DNA of 40,295 nt from Beroe ovata (taxonomy: Eukaryota; Ctenophora; Nuda; Beroida; Beroidae). This document shows, piece after piece, positions 1 to 10,500 of this stretch. Made by a program: the position numbers and the translations under genes. Numbering within the stretch: position 1 is the stretch's first letter; the number at the start of each line of letters is the position of its first letter. The stretch spans positions 234,312 through 274,606 of the forward strand of contig CAMPET010000041.1 in the NCBI GenBank assembly GCA_946803715.1, in the 5' to 3' direction. The notes beneath the pieces were generated by a model that saw only the letters and a list, made by a program, of their open reading frames with translations, searched no databases and had not been told where the DNA came from.

Positions 1-1695
1 AATTATTTTTGCAATTTTGTGAATTGAAGCGTTAAAAGATGCCGTTTGAACAATTTAACATCGTTCGGTATAGGAAAAAGCGTTTGAAGTAAACAATTAT
101 ATCCCTACAAGCTTCGTTCATTGTCTTTCTCACTGACATCTGCAATAGGTGTGTTAAAATTCCAAGCGTTATTATAATTCACCCAGTGAATTGTCTTAAT
201 TGAATAGTGCCGTTTAAACTTTAACAAAAAGGGAGTGTACAGCTGTACAAAATTGACAAAATATAAACTTTAATATGTATATGCACATTGATAAGAAACT
301 ATCGTGTGTCCCCCATCCTTTTGTTTTTTTGTGTTATTTGCCAAGAAAAGTTACCTTTTATCTAGCTCACTCAATATGCCTGTCAAAGAATAGGTAGTGA
401 TTAGGACTAATATCATGTTAGGCATATTAAGATCATCGAATACCGAATAGATTGCTAGATTAGAATCCTCAAATTTGTCCGACATTTTACTCAGTTGTGG
501 TTACGTAGCTGTTTTAGGGGTTTCTCCAAAACTTTGTTTCTGTTCATTTCCATCTCCCATAACATGGTTAAATCATGTTGTAGCTACGACTCCGATTTCC
601 ATTCTGGATATTTTCGACATAATTCACTCCCAATAATAGCACGTCATGATGTCGACCTATAACCCCCCCCCATCCCCCCATTTCACGAGCGAGGCACATG
701 AGTCACAGTACAGGAATTACGGGAGCCCGCGTCTTCACAGTATTATAATGGGATTGTTCATGTAGCTGTCATTGGTAGAGGGAGAAGCTGTCAGGAATTC
801 AATCTAAATCTAATGGTTTAGACGATTATTCCGTTGTGCTACCCCCTCTTATACCCCCATTTATTCTGTGACAGCAGTGTTTATGAAGGCCGCGCAATTC
901 CTGTCAAAACACGCTGTCAACTTGGAATGCTCGGCAGGGGAGCTATAACGGCCGGAGTAGCTGTCGATATCGGGTTCCAGTATTGAGTTCTGCAGCTGCT
1001 ACAATAGCAGTTCAGATCTCCAGACACCAGATCATATCTGATGTTCGGTTACCATCCATCGAGATTTGCAATCCATGTTTGGTGCATCTATGACGTAAAA
1101 GCCTTCCAATGTATCCAATATATCCATCTACAACATGATAATCTGAGTATATGACCCGCGACTTTGCTACATTTGATATCAAACTAGACTTTGTTAATCA
1201 TACCCGAATATTTGCTTGTGGACAGACCATATACGTAAGTCTGGGGGTATCTAATGGAATTTAATTAGCTACAGACCGGACCTGATTATTACCAAAGGGG
1301 GGAGGAGAGAGGGGGTTGAAGGGGTCTGTAGACTGCGATCCTCGTCACGAATATACGAGTATAATAGTGGCGAGCAAATACTCCTACTATAGCTGCTGTG
1401 TACCGGGTTGAGTATAAACACGACCATTTAAACATACTTATACTGAGTAGTCAAATAGTCCTTCTCCTTAATTGAATACAAGTATATACCCCCTCCTCCC
1501 TTTATCCCTGATATATATGTTGCAGAATGCTGTCCAATTAGAGTTACCATCAGCTATACGTCGGCTGGAGACCAATCAGCGACCGCCAATATATATTCAA
1601 CCTATAATTAAATACTGTAGCAGACTCCGGGTGCATGCCAATGATTCCACTTGTTTAGAGGCTGGCATCACATGCTGATCCTTTCGCCTCCTGCC
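1..1695. other. Intergenic, no gene recognised
   Basis: AT-rich sequence without an ORF, exon or RNA gene I can support. It contains homopolymeric C tracts near 661-680 and scattered TATA-like words. The 68-codon ORF near 1472 has no recognisable features and looks like chance. Confidence 0.5.
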
Positions 1696-1768
1696 ATTGG
1701 CTATTGTCCCGGATAACACGCTCTGATTGGCTAATGTCCCAGATAAGACGCTCTGATTGGCTAGTGCC
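1696..1768. promoter_or_regulatory. 30-bp tandem CCAAT/GATA repeat
   Basis: ATTGG (inverted CCAAT) recurs at 1696, 1726 and 1756, exactly 30 bp apart. Two full units and one partial unit each carry ATTGGCTA, then TGTCCC, then GATAA, then CGCTCTG. A further CCAATCAG lies near 1571. This looks like an NF-Y/GATA-type regulatory array. About 50 bp downstream an ATG (1809) is followed by a consensus donor (CAG|GTGAGG at 1825/1826), so a 5' exon may start here, but no downstream coding exon can be assigned. The repeat is seen directly; the function is inferred. Confidence 0.45.
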
Positions 1769-2125
1769 GCATTGAGGTTTGGTTTAGGGCGAGGAGTAGA
1801 GGTCTAAGATGCTCGAATACTACAGGTGAGGGCACCTCGGTGACGCCGAAGTTAACAACTTCACGAGTATAGCTTGTGTAGCTGCTACTTGGGGACTTCA
1901 CTATTATTGTGCGTATGAAGTGATGCACCCAACTCCATTATAACAACCATGTCATATTGTCAACCTGTCTTTCCCAATTATCATACGGTATCAGGATATG
2001 TAGGAAGTGCTGACTTCTCCTCCTCTATCAGAGAGTTTGGGAGAGATGGTGCGAGCCTAAGGCTTATTCCCAACCTTATGTTATATATCATCGCTCGGTG
2101 TACGAGAATTATATATGCTGTGAAG

Positions 2126-2185
2126 GAGCAGTAGCAGGGATCCCCTGCTCATTTATCAGCTGACAGCTGTTGTCAACTGATAAAT
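2126..2185. repeat. Adjacent short inverted repeats
   Basis: At 2151-2185 ATTTATCAG and CTGATAAAT flank a nearly self-complementary core (CTGACAGCTGTTGTCAA), giving a long imperfect palindrome. Just before it, GAGCAG...CTGCTC (2126-2150) encloses GGGATCCC. It could be a cruciform or a dimeric factor site. Confidence 0.5.
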
Positions 2186-3060
2186 ACTTGACCGCTACAA
2201 ACACACACAGGGGGTTAATAAGATTCCTGACCCCGTCTAAACCTTGTACCCCATATAAATTAGACCCTTTTAAACACCCCACGAACCTCGTGGGATTTGG
2301 AGCTCTATATGCTGGTCTTCATGGGATGACATATTGAGACTATTTCTTTATGTCCTAGAGCTGGCTTACCCAGCTGTACAATGTCAGTGGAACATTCGGC
2401 TGTCATGTTATTGTATAAAAGAACTCATGTCTGGGAGATAAAACTCGTGGAAAGCAATGTGTCACGATTTGATGTGAAACTCGACCATGTTATTATGATG
2501 AAGTGGTTTATCACAGTGATCCATGATAATGAATTTCACCTTATATATCCTTTTCTCATGCTTATCGGAGTATGTGACGATCGAAATCAGCTATCGTTGC
2601 ATAAATATCGCGCGTTCACTGATAACATTCCTCTGAACCCCTGCTTTTGACTATCTTGGGTCAAATCTCCGCTCTTCTGTCAAACCTTTGCCCCGGTTTT
2701 AATTAAGAGTTGCGTCATTTCTAATAAGAGGAAGTTGAATAGCAATAGCACATCATGTTATTCGTTTAAATAAGAGCATTCTCGTAGCTCTCTTTGATGT
2801 ATCGAACAGTGAAATTACGGCGTGATAACGCTAGAGCATATCATATGATCCACATATCATTGACGCAGCGCGTGCTGTGTCCAAATATGATCGTATGTGT
2901 GCGCGCGCCACGCGCATTGTAATAAGATGATAACACACTTTCACTTCCACCCTACGCAGCTTGCCACGTGACATGTGTGAGTGAGTGAGATAAGGGGTAT
3001 AAATAAGGGGGCACACATGCAGTCTCCCCCTTTGATATCGCGCATGGCGCGATAATGTCG
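2186..3060. other. Intergenic stretch with a GC-palindromic island
   Basis: No supported gene. Near 2896-2970 there is a GC-palindromic island (GCGCGCGCCACGCGC, also found near 32.03 kb) and a CACGTG at 2965. The 89-codon ORF at 2381 has no recognisable domain and no splice context. Confidence 0.4.
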
Positions 3061-3066
3061 AGCACA

Positions 3067-3275
3067 TCAGACCAAACAGCGTGGTTATGTTGTTTTCATA
3101 CCTTGGCCTTACACTGTGGTTTTGTTGTTATATCAGACCATCCAGCGTGGTTTTGTTGTTATTAGACCACACAGCGTGGTTTTGTTGTTATCAGACCATA
3201 GAGTGTGGTTTTGTTGTTATATCACACCATACAGCTTGGTTTTGTTGTTATATCAGATCATATAGCGTGGTTATA
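3067..3275. repeat. Minisatellite of about 30 bp, about 7 copies
   Basis: Roughly seven degenerate copies of a unit of about 30 bp built from ATCAGACCA..CAGCGTGG followed by TTTTGTTGTTAT. A 75-codon ORF runs through it only because the repeat lacks stops in that frame, so I do not count it as a gene. Confidence 0.8.
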
Positions 3276-3565
3276 CAGTTCATTAAAATTGCGCTGCCTG
3301 CAAAATGACATCTACAACGTCTTATCTCGTTAGATTTTCTTGTTTCATTTTCTTGTGCATCTTGTTAGATTTTCCCCCTCTATAGTGGGGTATTGAAGTC
3401 ATCTCTCCCTCTCCCCAGCTGACTCCACTATGGGTATGCATATTCTCATGTCACAGTACACACCCATCATGTTACTCCAAATAACACAGTTCTGTTGCGC
3501 TGGAACAAGCAGCACACCACTAATTCTAAATCACACTCCGCTAGCCTTCACTCCCCGTGGCTGAT

Positions 3566-3597
3566 TATTACACACACACACACTCACACACACACCG
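3566..3597. repeat. (CA)n microsatellite
   Basis: Short interrupted CA/CACT dinucleotide tract. Confidence 0.85.
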
Positions 3598-3638
3598 CCA
3601 GTCTTTCTCCATAAGTTTTTTGACAGTTCGTTAAGAAT

Positions 3639-4000
3639 CACGTGACCACTCACTCTCTTCTATGATTGGTCGGTTACTCCTGATTTAAACCCGCCGATTG
3701 GACGCCGATACGTAGTGCGTACTTGTCCTAATTTTCGAGCACCCCATTATAAAGTTCTTTATCAGCAGGAGCTAGCACGGCACCCCCCGTCCTGTACTAT
3801 AAACATTGCCCCAAAACGAGAGATCCCTTCTCAGACCTCGCGTCTTTGGTACTCCCACCACTGCGCGCTGATTGGCTCTCACCCCCTTACCACGTGATCA
3901 TTTGGGTTACCATCGCAACGCACGTGCGCGCGTCACGTGACCATGCTGCTGCTGCTGCTCTCTGACTCAGAACGCTTGCTATAACGGTATTTATATTGTG
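3639..4000. promoter_or_regulatory. Promoter-like block: CACGTG and CCAAT cluster
   Basis: CACGTG at 3639, 3891, 3921 and 3934. Inverted CCAAT (ATTGG) at 3665, 3697 and 3871. A (CTG)5 run near 3945-3959, a TATA-like stretch near 3987, then pyrimidine-rich sequence. This is the densest promoter-like block upstream of the homeobox gene and could drive a spliced 5' UTR for it, about 3.6 kb upstream of the ATG. A possible noncoding exon is 5230-5318 (acceptor CATGCAG, donor ATG|GTGAGT). The motifs are seen; the link to the gene is inference. Confidence 0.4.
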
Positions 4001-4199
4001 GGTATTTCTCTCTCTCCCTCACTGTGTGTGTAGTTGAGTGTGTTCGTGCTGTGTGTTGACAGCCACCAACTCGACTGACAAATGTTCGCTGTGTGAGTGT
4101 ATCTGCGCGCCACGCACTATGTGCTGCGATACAGCTTCTCCCCTATACATTTTCACACACACATACACACCAAGTGTCGACGGTTAATTTTGTGTTTTT

Positions 4200-5229
4200 A
4201 AATTCGCGGGGTTTTGTTGTTGATTTTTTAATCGTCATCTTGTAATCATTGAAAGAATCTGACAGAGGTTCACCATATCGCTCCATTTTATCGAATTTGG
4301 AAGTCTGTTTTTGAGTGGTTATTGGATGATATTAGGTTCCTGTTATAGGGGCTCTCAATGAGATGGTGATATCATTTGTAACCATTTTATAGTTTCCGTA
4401 TTTAGTTAGCCTGTTAAGCAGTAAAACCGATGCTTTTTTGTGATCAATAATTTCCCTATATTTAGAGAGTTTAAAACGTTAAGTGATACGATTAACATTA
4501 AGCCAGAAGCTTTCGAAAATCGTGTGATTAACGTCGTCCCTATATTGCCTATCTGTACCGTGGTAGGTATTAAGATGTGTGAATGGCCCCAAACTCATTC
4601 CTCTTTTCCGCTTCACAAAATACACTTGATAAGGACAAAATATCCCATGCGTAGACACTCATTCTACCACTAGTCTTAACCCCATGCGTGACCACTCGTC
4701 GTAGAGCTGGTAACCGACCAGCTCCAGACCTCATTTTTCACGAGAAATCGCAACAATCTTGCTACAAATCTTATCACCTATCACCTATCTATGGGTTCAC
4801 ATGAGTATCAGCACCAACAGGCGTTAACGCAGTTAATTAGCTTTTTCTCTAATTAGATTATGATCTGCTACTTATATATGTGAGTGTTTTTCTTGCTAGT
4901 TAAAGTTGTTCAGTAAACTAAAATTATTCCCCTCAGTTCTTCCGATCTCCAAATCACTTTTTCTTTAACCTCTGCTATGCTTCGAATGCTAAACGAATAT
5001 AGCAACGCGCAATACTTACTTTTTCGCCGGTTCTGCTCATTTCATTCTTAGCTCATTTATATCTATTGAATAACGTAACATGAAATCGCTACTTGAATTT
5101 GCAGGGGTGCAGGACGGTGCCCAATGAAGGATTCATTCCTTTGTCCTTCAATTATTCTTGAAATTATTCCTTATTGAAGAGAGTTATTTCAATTCATTCA
5201 TAATACCAACTTCTCTCCTCCCCATGCAG
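4200..5229. other. Intergenic, nothing recognised
   Basis: AT-rich sequence with no supported ORF, RNA gene or repeat. It could be 5' intronic sequence of the downstream homeobox gene. Confidence 0.4.
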
Positions 5230-5318
5230 CTCTAGGAAGGTGTTAGATGCCAGTAGATATTGGACTTCCTAAACACGAGTTAATCCAGAGGATGCCAAAA
5301 CTTGAAGCAATGGACATG
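5230..5318 (+). other. Possible noncoding 5' exon
   Basis: An 89-bp segment bounded by a good pyrimidine-rich acceptor (ending CATGCAG) and a good donor (ATG|GTGAGTC). All three frames contain a stop or lack homology, so if real it is 5' UTR. A plausible next acceptor is TTGGCAG at 7518, 17 bp before the homeobox-gene ATG. This rests on splice-site shape only. Confidence 0.2.
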
Positions 5319-5786
5319 GTGAGTCGCGGACAAGTAGCAGTTTTTTCATGATAGTTCTCTCATCATTCATGCTACAACCCCGCTATCAAGAATCCGGACA
5401 AAATCAACCCATGCTGACACCAGGCCTGTATCCTAGATATCGTAACTCTTGCTCCAAATCCCACTACGTTATTTCACTACTTTATCAGTTACCTACTGAA
5501 TATGGAGGAAGTTTTTTTTACAACATTGTCTGTTGTCGAAACACCCCTTGACCCAAAAAGGGACGACCTCACGATCCTCCAAAATCATACAAGCTTCTGC
5601 CCTCACTTTTTTCCCACACACATCTTGTAAGAATAACCCAAATAGGAAACAAGGAAACCACAAACACATGGAATTGATGACACATTCATATAGGCTACAT
5701 GACAAGTGTCAATAATTGACATGCAGACTGTCAATGTATGTTCAATAATGCATCCGGATACAGTTGACAGCTATGGTGACACATGA

Positions 5787-5846
5787 GTTCACTCACTCAC
5801 TCACTCACACACACACAGACGCACAGACACACACAGACACACGGAC
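5787..5846. repeat. (CACT)n / (CA)n microsatellite
   Basis: CACT tetranucleotide repeats grading into CA and CAGACA repeats. The sequence to about 6220 holds nothing else recognisable. Confidence 0.85.
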
Positions 5847-6321
5847 ATGTGTTAACAGTTATGATGATATGTTAACACTCAGCACCATATGAAGCTATAA
5901 CAGTGCCAATTATCGCTATACAGTGTACAATGTTCATATACAGAGATGTTTTTTCCAGAGATGTTTTTTTCCACAATTTAGTTTTGCAACCAAGAACTTG
6001 CATTTCAAGAGGTTACTGATTGTGTGTCATAGTGTCATGGCTTGTTCACGCCATCTGTCATGGTCTTTTTGGATTTGGACTCTGATGACACTTGGGTATC
6101 AAGAGCTTGGTGCTACACTCCGTGAGAATAGTAGGTAGATTGATGATAGGCGCATGAGGTTTGGTCTTGAAGACACTGCATTGCAGAGGATCATTGGTCA
6201 CATGTTTTTGTGTTCACGCGAATTTCACGTGATTTGATAGTAAACAATATGGTGATCCGCACCCTAAATACACAAACCTAACTTTGTGACCTCGCCTTCG
6301 ACTCTTGCGACAGTGGTGGGC

Positions 6322-6368
6322 CACGTGTGACAGTGTTGGGTCACGTGTGACCTAGTGTGGGTCACGTG
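6322..6368. promoter_or_regulatory. Helically phased triple E-box
   Basis: CACGTG at 6322, 6342 and 6363, each inside a repeated context (GTGNTGGGYCACGTGTGAC). The spacing of 20 and 21 bp places all three sites on one face of the helix. A fourth CACGTG is at 6226. CACGTG is the canonical bHLH-ZIP (USF/MYC/MITF-TFE type) site. It lies about 1.2 kb upstream of the homeobox-gene ATG. Function is inferred. Confidence 0.5.
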
Positions 6369-6379
6369 TTACCAGCACC

Positions 6380-7364
6380 CCCGATTGGATGATATGCACC
6401 TGGATTGTTGTTCGAGCAATCATCTAATTGTAATTAGGATTTAATCCGGGACTTCAGATGGGAGGAAAGTGAGGAAATGGTGGCTAGACAACTCTATTAT
6501 TAGATTTATAGAATTGGGAAGATGTAAAATTGTGAGGAGCATGTAAGTATACTGCGCTATGATACGAGTTTTGGAGAATGCAGATGGGCAATTTTGAGAT
6601 CTCGGAGCCACGACTGGTATGACCGATCATAGAATTTGGAGTAGGGATGCACCAATACACGTCTTCACGAGTTGCACATGGTCCAGACACACACACACAC
6701 ACGAGCGTTTCCCAGCATGAACACTCTCGCTATATGATACTCAGTGAGAAGTCCACACACAGGTGTAAACATGCATATCGCCTACCTTCAGACCCCCCAG
6801 AATAGCTATCGTCGCCACGAGAACTCGCGTTGACCACATCTCTCCCCATTCCCATCTCTCTCCTCTCTTTCTCTTCTGGAATAATTTTATCACCTCCTTA
6901 TTTGATATCATACGGTGACCATGGTCTGAACCGAGAGAGAACTGCAGTAGCACTAGCAGGAGGTTGTTGAAATACCCATGAGAATCACGTAACTCAATTA
7001 CCGATTTTTCGAAAGTTCCGTGGATGGTGCTGAGAATTCAGGTTATACTTCTCACCGTCGAATTATACCACTAATTTATACCAATTTCCCAGTTTCTACT
7101 ATCATGATTGGAGCCTGGGAATTATAATAATGGATATGATATTCTGCTGTGGATCATGTCTGATTATGTATGCCACAAGCTTTTAGTGCGATGATATGGT
7201 CAATTTTACTGATCATATGATTGGTTGACATTCGAGACACACTCTCTCGATTGGATGATATCTGATCAATTTCTCGTTATAGTTTAGCGTCTGATAACTA
7301 TAAGTGGGAAGTGTGTATGTGGGAATCACAGACTCTCTCCCAACGTGATCAGTATGCGTGAGAA
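6380..7364. other. Upstream region of the homeobox gene
   Basis: No supported gene. Two ORFs of about 70 codons on the minus strand (6484-6953) show no family. One (ATG near 6840) has a signal-peptide-like start followed by a GTAGGC donor, but I find no downstream acceptor or exon. ATTGG occurs near 7222 and 7240, and CACGTG at 7371. Confidence 0.4.
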
Positions 7365-7535
7365 TTGTGTCACGTGGTTTCCTTATCGTGTGCCCATGTA
7401 ACTCGTGTCTCCAGACTCCCTTTAAATCCAATCCTGCTCTCAAGACATTCATATCTCTCGTTTTGTGTTTTCCACCTCTCCATTCCCTTTTTTCTCCATT
7501 GCTATCGTCTCTTGGCAGACTGCCACTACTACACG

Positions 7536-10500
7536 ATGTCTGAGTGCAAGTACCAGCCGGCAGAATACAATGCCCCTCTTCTGCAGTGTAATGCTGACAT
7601 TGGTGGGGTCTCAGTGACATCCCCTGCTGTTCTCACCACAGTGCAGCTAGAGTCTTACCCTGAGCACAAGAAGTCCACCTCCGAGCACAACATGTTCTAC
7701 AGTTCCCACTTTCCCTTCCCTCCTTGCTCCACAGCAACAACTGCGTCATGTTGCTCATCTTACTGCTCTAATTCACCCCCGTGTTGCCCAACACTGGGTT
7801 GCTCTGCCGTTGCTGCTAAGGCGGGGAATAGGGAATGTCCAACAACTCCCCCTCTTCTTTCGTCCCCAACAGTAAGTCAGCAGTGAGTCCTGGTGTATTT
7901 GACTACCCGTGATAAATTTCTCTGTGTCTGCCCTCATCACTCATTCACATGATACTTTACCGTGATACAAAAGAACCATCTCACCCTGGCCCCTTCGGAG
8001 TGATACTTATTCTGAAGAATATGTCATTTAATAAGGTCATACGGTAGCTGGACGGCATGCGACAGCTTAGGGTAGTTATAAAGGGTACTTATGTGACAAC
8101 ATATGACAGGGCTTGCTTGTCACGGCATGGCGTCCTTAAGAGTGATCTATCACGCATCAGAAATCTATCAACGGAGACGCTTAGGACTAGCTCCTCTGAG
8201 AATCTATCTCAATATCCAGAATCCGGGATTCCATCTGGTTTTTGGCTTGCTCGATGAGTTGAAGTGTGGTTATTTTGGGTGTGGTATTTACACAGGGATC
8301 ACAACTGTTGTATAGCTGTACAGAGCTATGATCATACATCACACCTATTACCACACTATCTCAATATTCGTTACAAGCAGAGATCAGTACCCCCACTGAT
8401 CCCACCCCCACATCACGTGATAGAGAGTGTGATTCCTGTGCTGTGATTGGTCAGGGGTTGTAATTGAGTGTGATTGAGCCGAACCCTTGGAGCAGAGCCA
8501 AGAACTGAGCAACTCTGCTTATAAAGACCACAATATGGATCTTATCATTACATTCATCCTTATCCTGACCATAGTTAGGATGCTCTTCATTTTGCAAGGT
8601 TCATAAATCATTTTGATAGATACAGAGAGGATTTGTTTGGGATATGCATAGCTTCATTGTGATTTAAGTCCTCGCTCCTTCGTTAATCTTGCTAATGATT
8701 CAGAGTTGCCATTTTCAAATATCACCGAAGTACATCAATTGTTGGTTCCTGATGAGATAAACCTCATGAATTGGGCTCATGTAGCTAACCCCAGCATTAG
8801 CTCATGAAAAGCTCCATCAATTATTGGCCATCATGATTAGGTCAAACATGAGCTCCATTTGAGCCTGCCGTTCCACTGCAATTACTGAGTAGAGTGGCTG
8901 CTTGTCATGTTCCCAATATGTCGCAAGACCAGTCCCTGATATGTTCTTTGGTTCATTCCACAAGGAAGTCACAATGATGATCATGAATTGGTGTCTCAAG
9001 ATTCATTAAAACAGTAAAACAGGCCATATATTCACTATAGTGCAATAGCTTCCCATATCATTTCCTACTTTGTGACCGTTCAGCCACCGTTGCATTTTGT
9101 TGGTCAGGGATATTAGCTCCTATCGACATAATTTATCACTGATAGCTTGCTTATCATCCCTTATAAAATAGAGAAATTTGATGTCTGCAACGAAATTAAA
9201 GATGTGTATCAGACATCTTTGTTAAACCCAAAGATATAGTTTCTTGGGAATTATACGATAATTTCATAGAAATATGAATTTAATTCTATAAACATCTTCA
9301 TTTATGACGTCGGGACAGCTGCTGTCTCTGATAGGTCAATCATAGCCATTGGAGTCTGACCCTCCGCTTCGTCACGTGATCTATATAAACATCGCCGAGT
9401 TTCGACAGACGTTATTTCGCAGGAACACAGACGCCAGACAGACAGACAGACACAGACACACACACACACGCACACATACACACAATTACATACACACACA
9501 CATACACACACACATACACACACACACACACACACCGAAATTCCCCCCTCTCTCGTGGTAGCTATAATGTAGTTATGCAACTCTTAAACACTATTCAACT
9601 GTGCGAGCATCTAGACTTGAAAGGTTCAGGTCTAGTTCCGATCGTGTGATTGGTTGAGGGCGCGCTCTTCCTTCCCCAGTGCCCCATGCTGTCTTCCTAT
9701 TGGTCTATCAAAGCAATGGTAATTATTGGTTCCTAACGTGCCGAGTCAATGTATCCCTGTTTTATAAAGCGCCATTCCGGTTGATGTATTGGGATGGGAA
9801 TGAGTGAGATTATAGGAAGATTAAAGGTTCACCTCCCTCAAGCAGATATATGATTGAATTTAATGCACGCCGCACGTTGGCAAACAAGCTATGATCATCC
9901 ATTTGCATAGAACTATGTTTCCAAAAACTTACACGAAATTGAAGAGTATTTTCATTATATACGATATGAATCTGTTTCACACACTATACTAACCCGCATA
10001 CTCCTCTGTCCAGTATTCACAAAGCATGTGGGCACATGTCGAGGAAAACCCCAGCAAGCGGAGGTGTATCGAGCAAGATACAAAGCTACACCATATGATT
10101 GGTATGTAAGCAACAGCTGATTGGATAGTTATTTGTGGCTGATACATAGCTGTAGCTTGGGCAGTGATCCAATGACCAATCACAAGAGCCTGTGATTTTT
10201 CAGTTATTTTCACCCATATCATTTCTCCTTAGGAAAAGTCTCCCCTGGATCAGAAAACATTTCACACTGCGAACAAGACTCGAAGGACACCAAAGTCACG
10301 CAGAAAAAACGGGGAATCTTTCCCAAATCAGCGACAAATATCATGAAAGCGTGGCTCTTTCAGCACCTTACGGTACAGTCACCTGTGTGTTTGAATATAT
10401 TAACTCTCCATGTATGACAGTGGTGACAGCTATATTGGTGACAGTATATGCCCGCATATTTTGGTGGCCATTCTTGACATACCTATGCATGTTCCTATGG

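Noticed and set aside
3081-3308. 75-codon ORF rich in Phe-Cys-Cys-Tyr
   Set aside because: It is a read-through of the 30-bp minisatellite, with no independent coding signal.
6741-6953. Minus-strand signal-peptide-like start (MWSTRVLVATIAILGG) followed by a GTAGGC donor
   Set aside because: No acceptor or in-phase exon found downstream on that strand; a short hydrophobic stretch alone is weak evidence.
8535-8601. Hydrophobic mini-ORF ([14 protein letters not shown]...) after a TATA box in homeobox intron 1
   Set aside because: Only about 23 codons, weak donor, no partner exon. Probably chance in AT-rich DNA.
9302-9580. ORFs of 70-92 codons with poly-Cys/Val or poly-His/Thr
   Set aside because: Translations of a CA microsatellite. 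The same applies to those near 25.3 kb and 34.6 kb.
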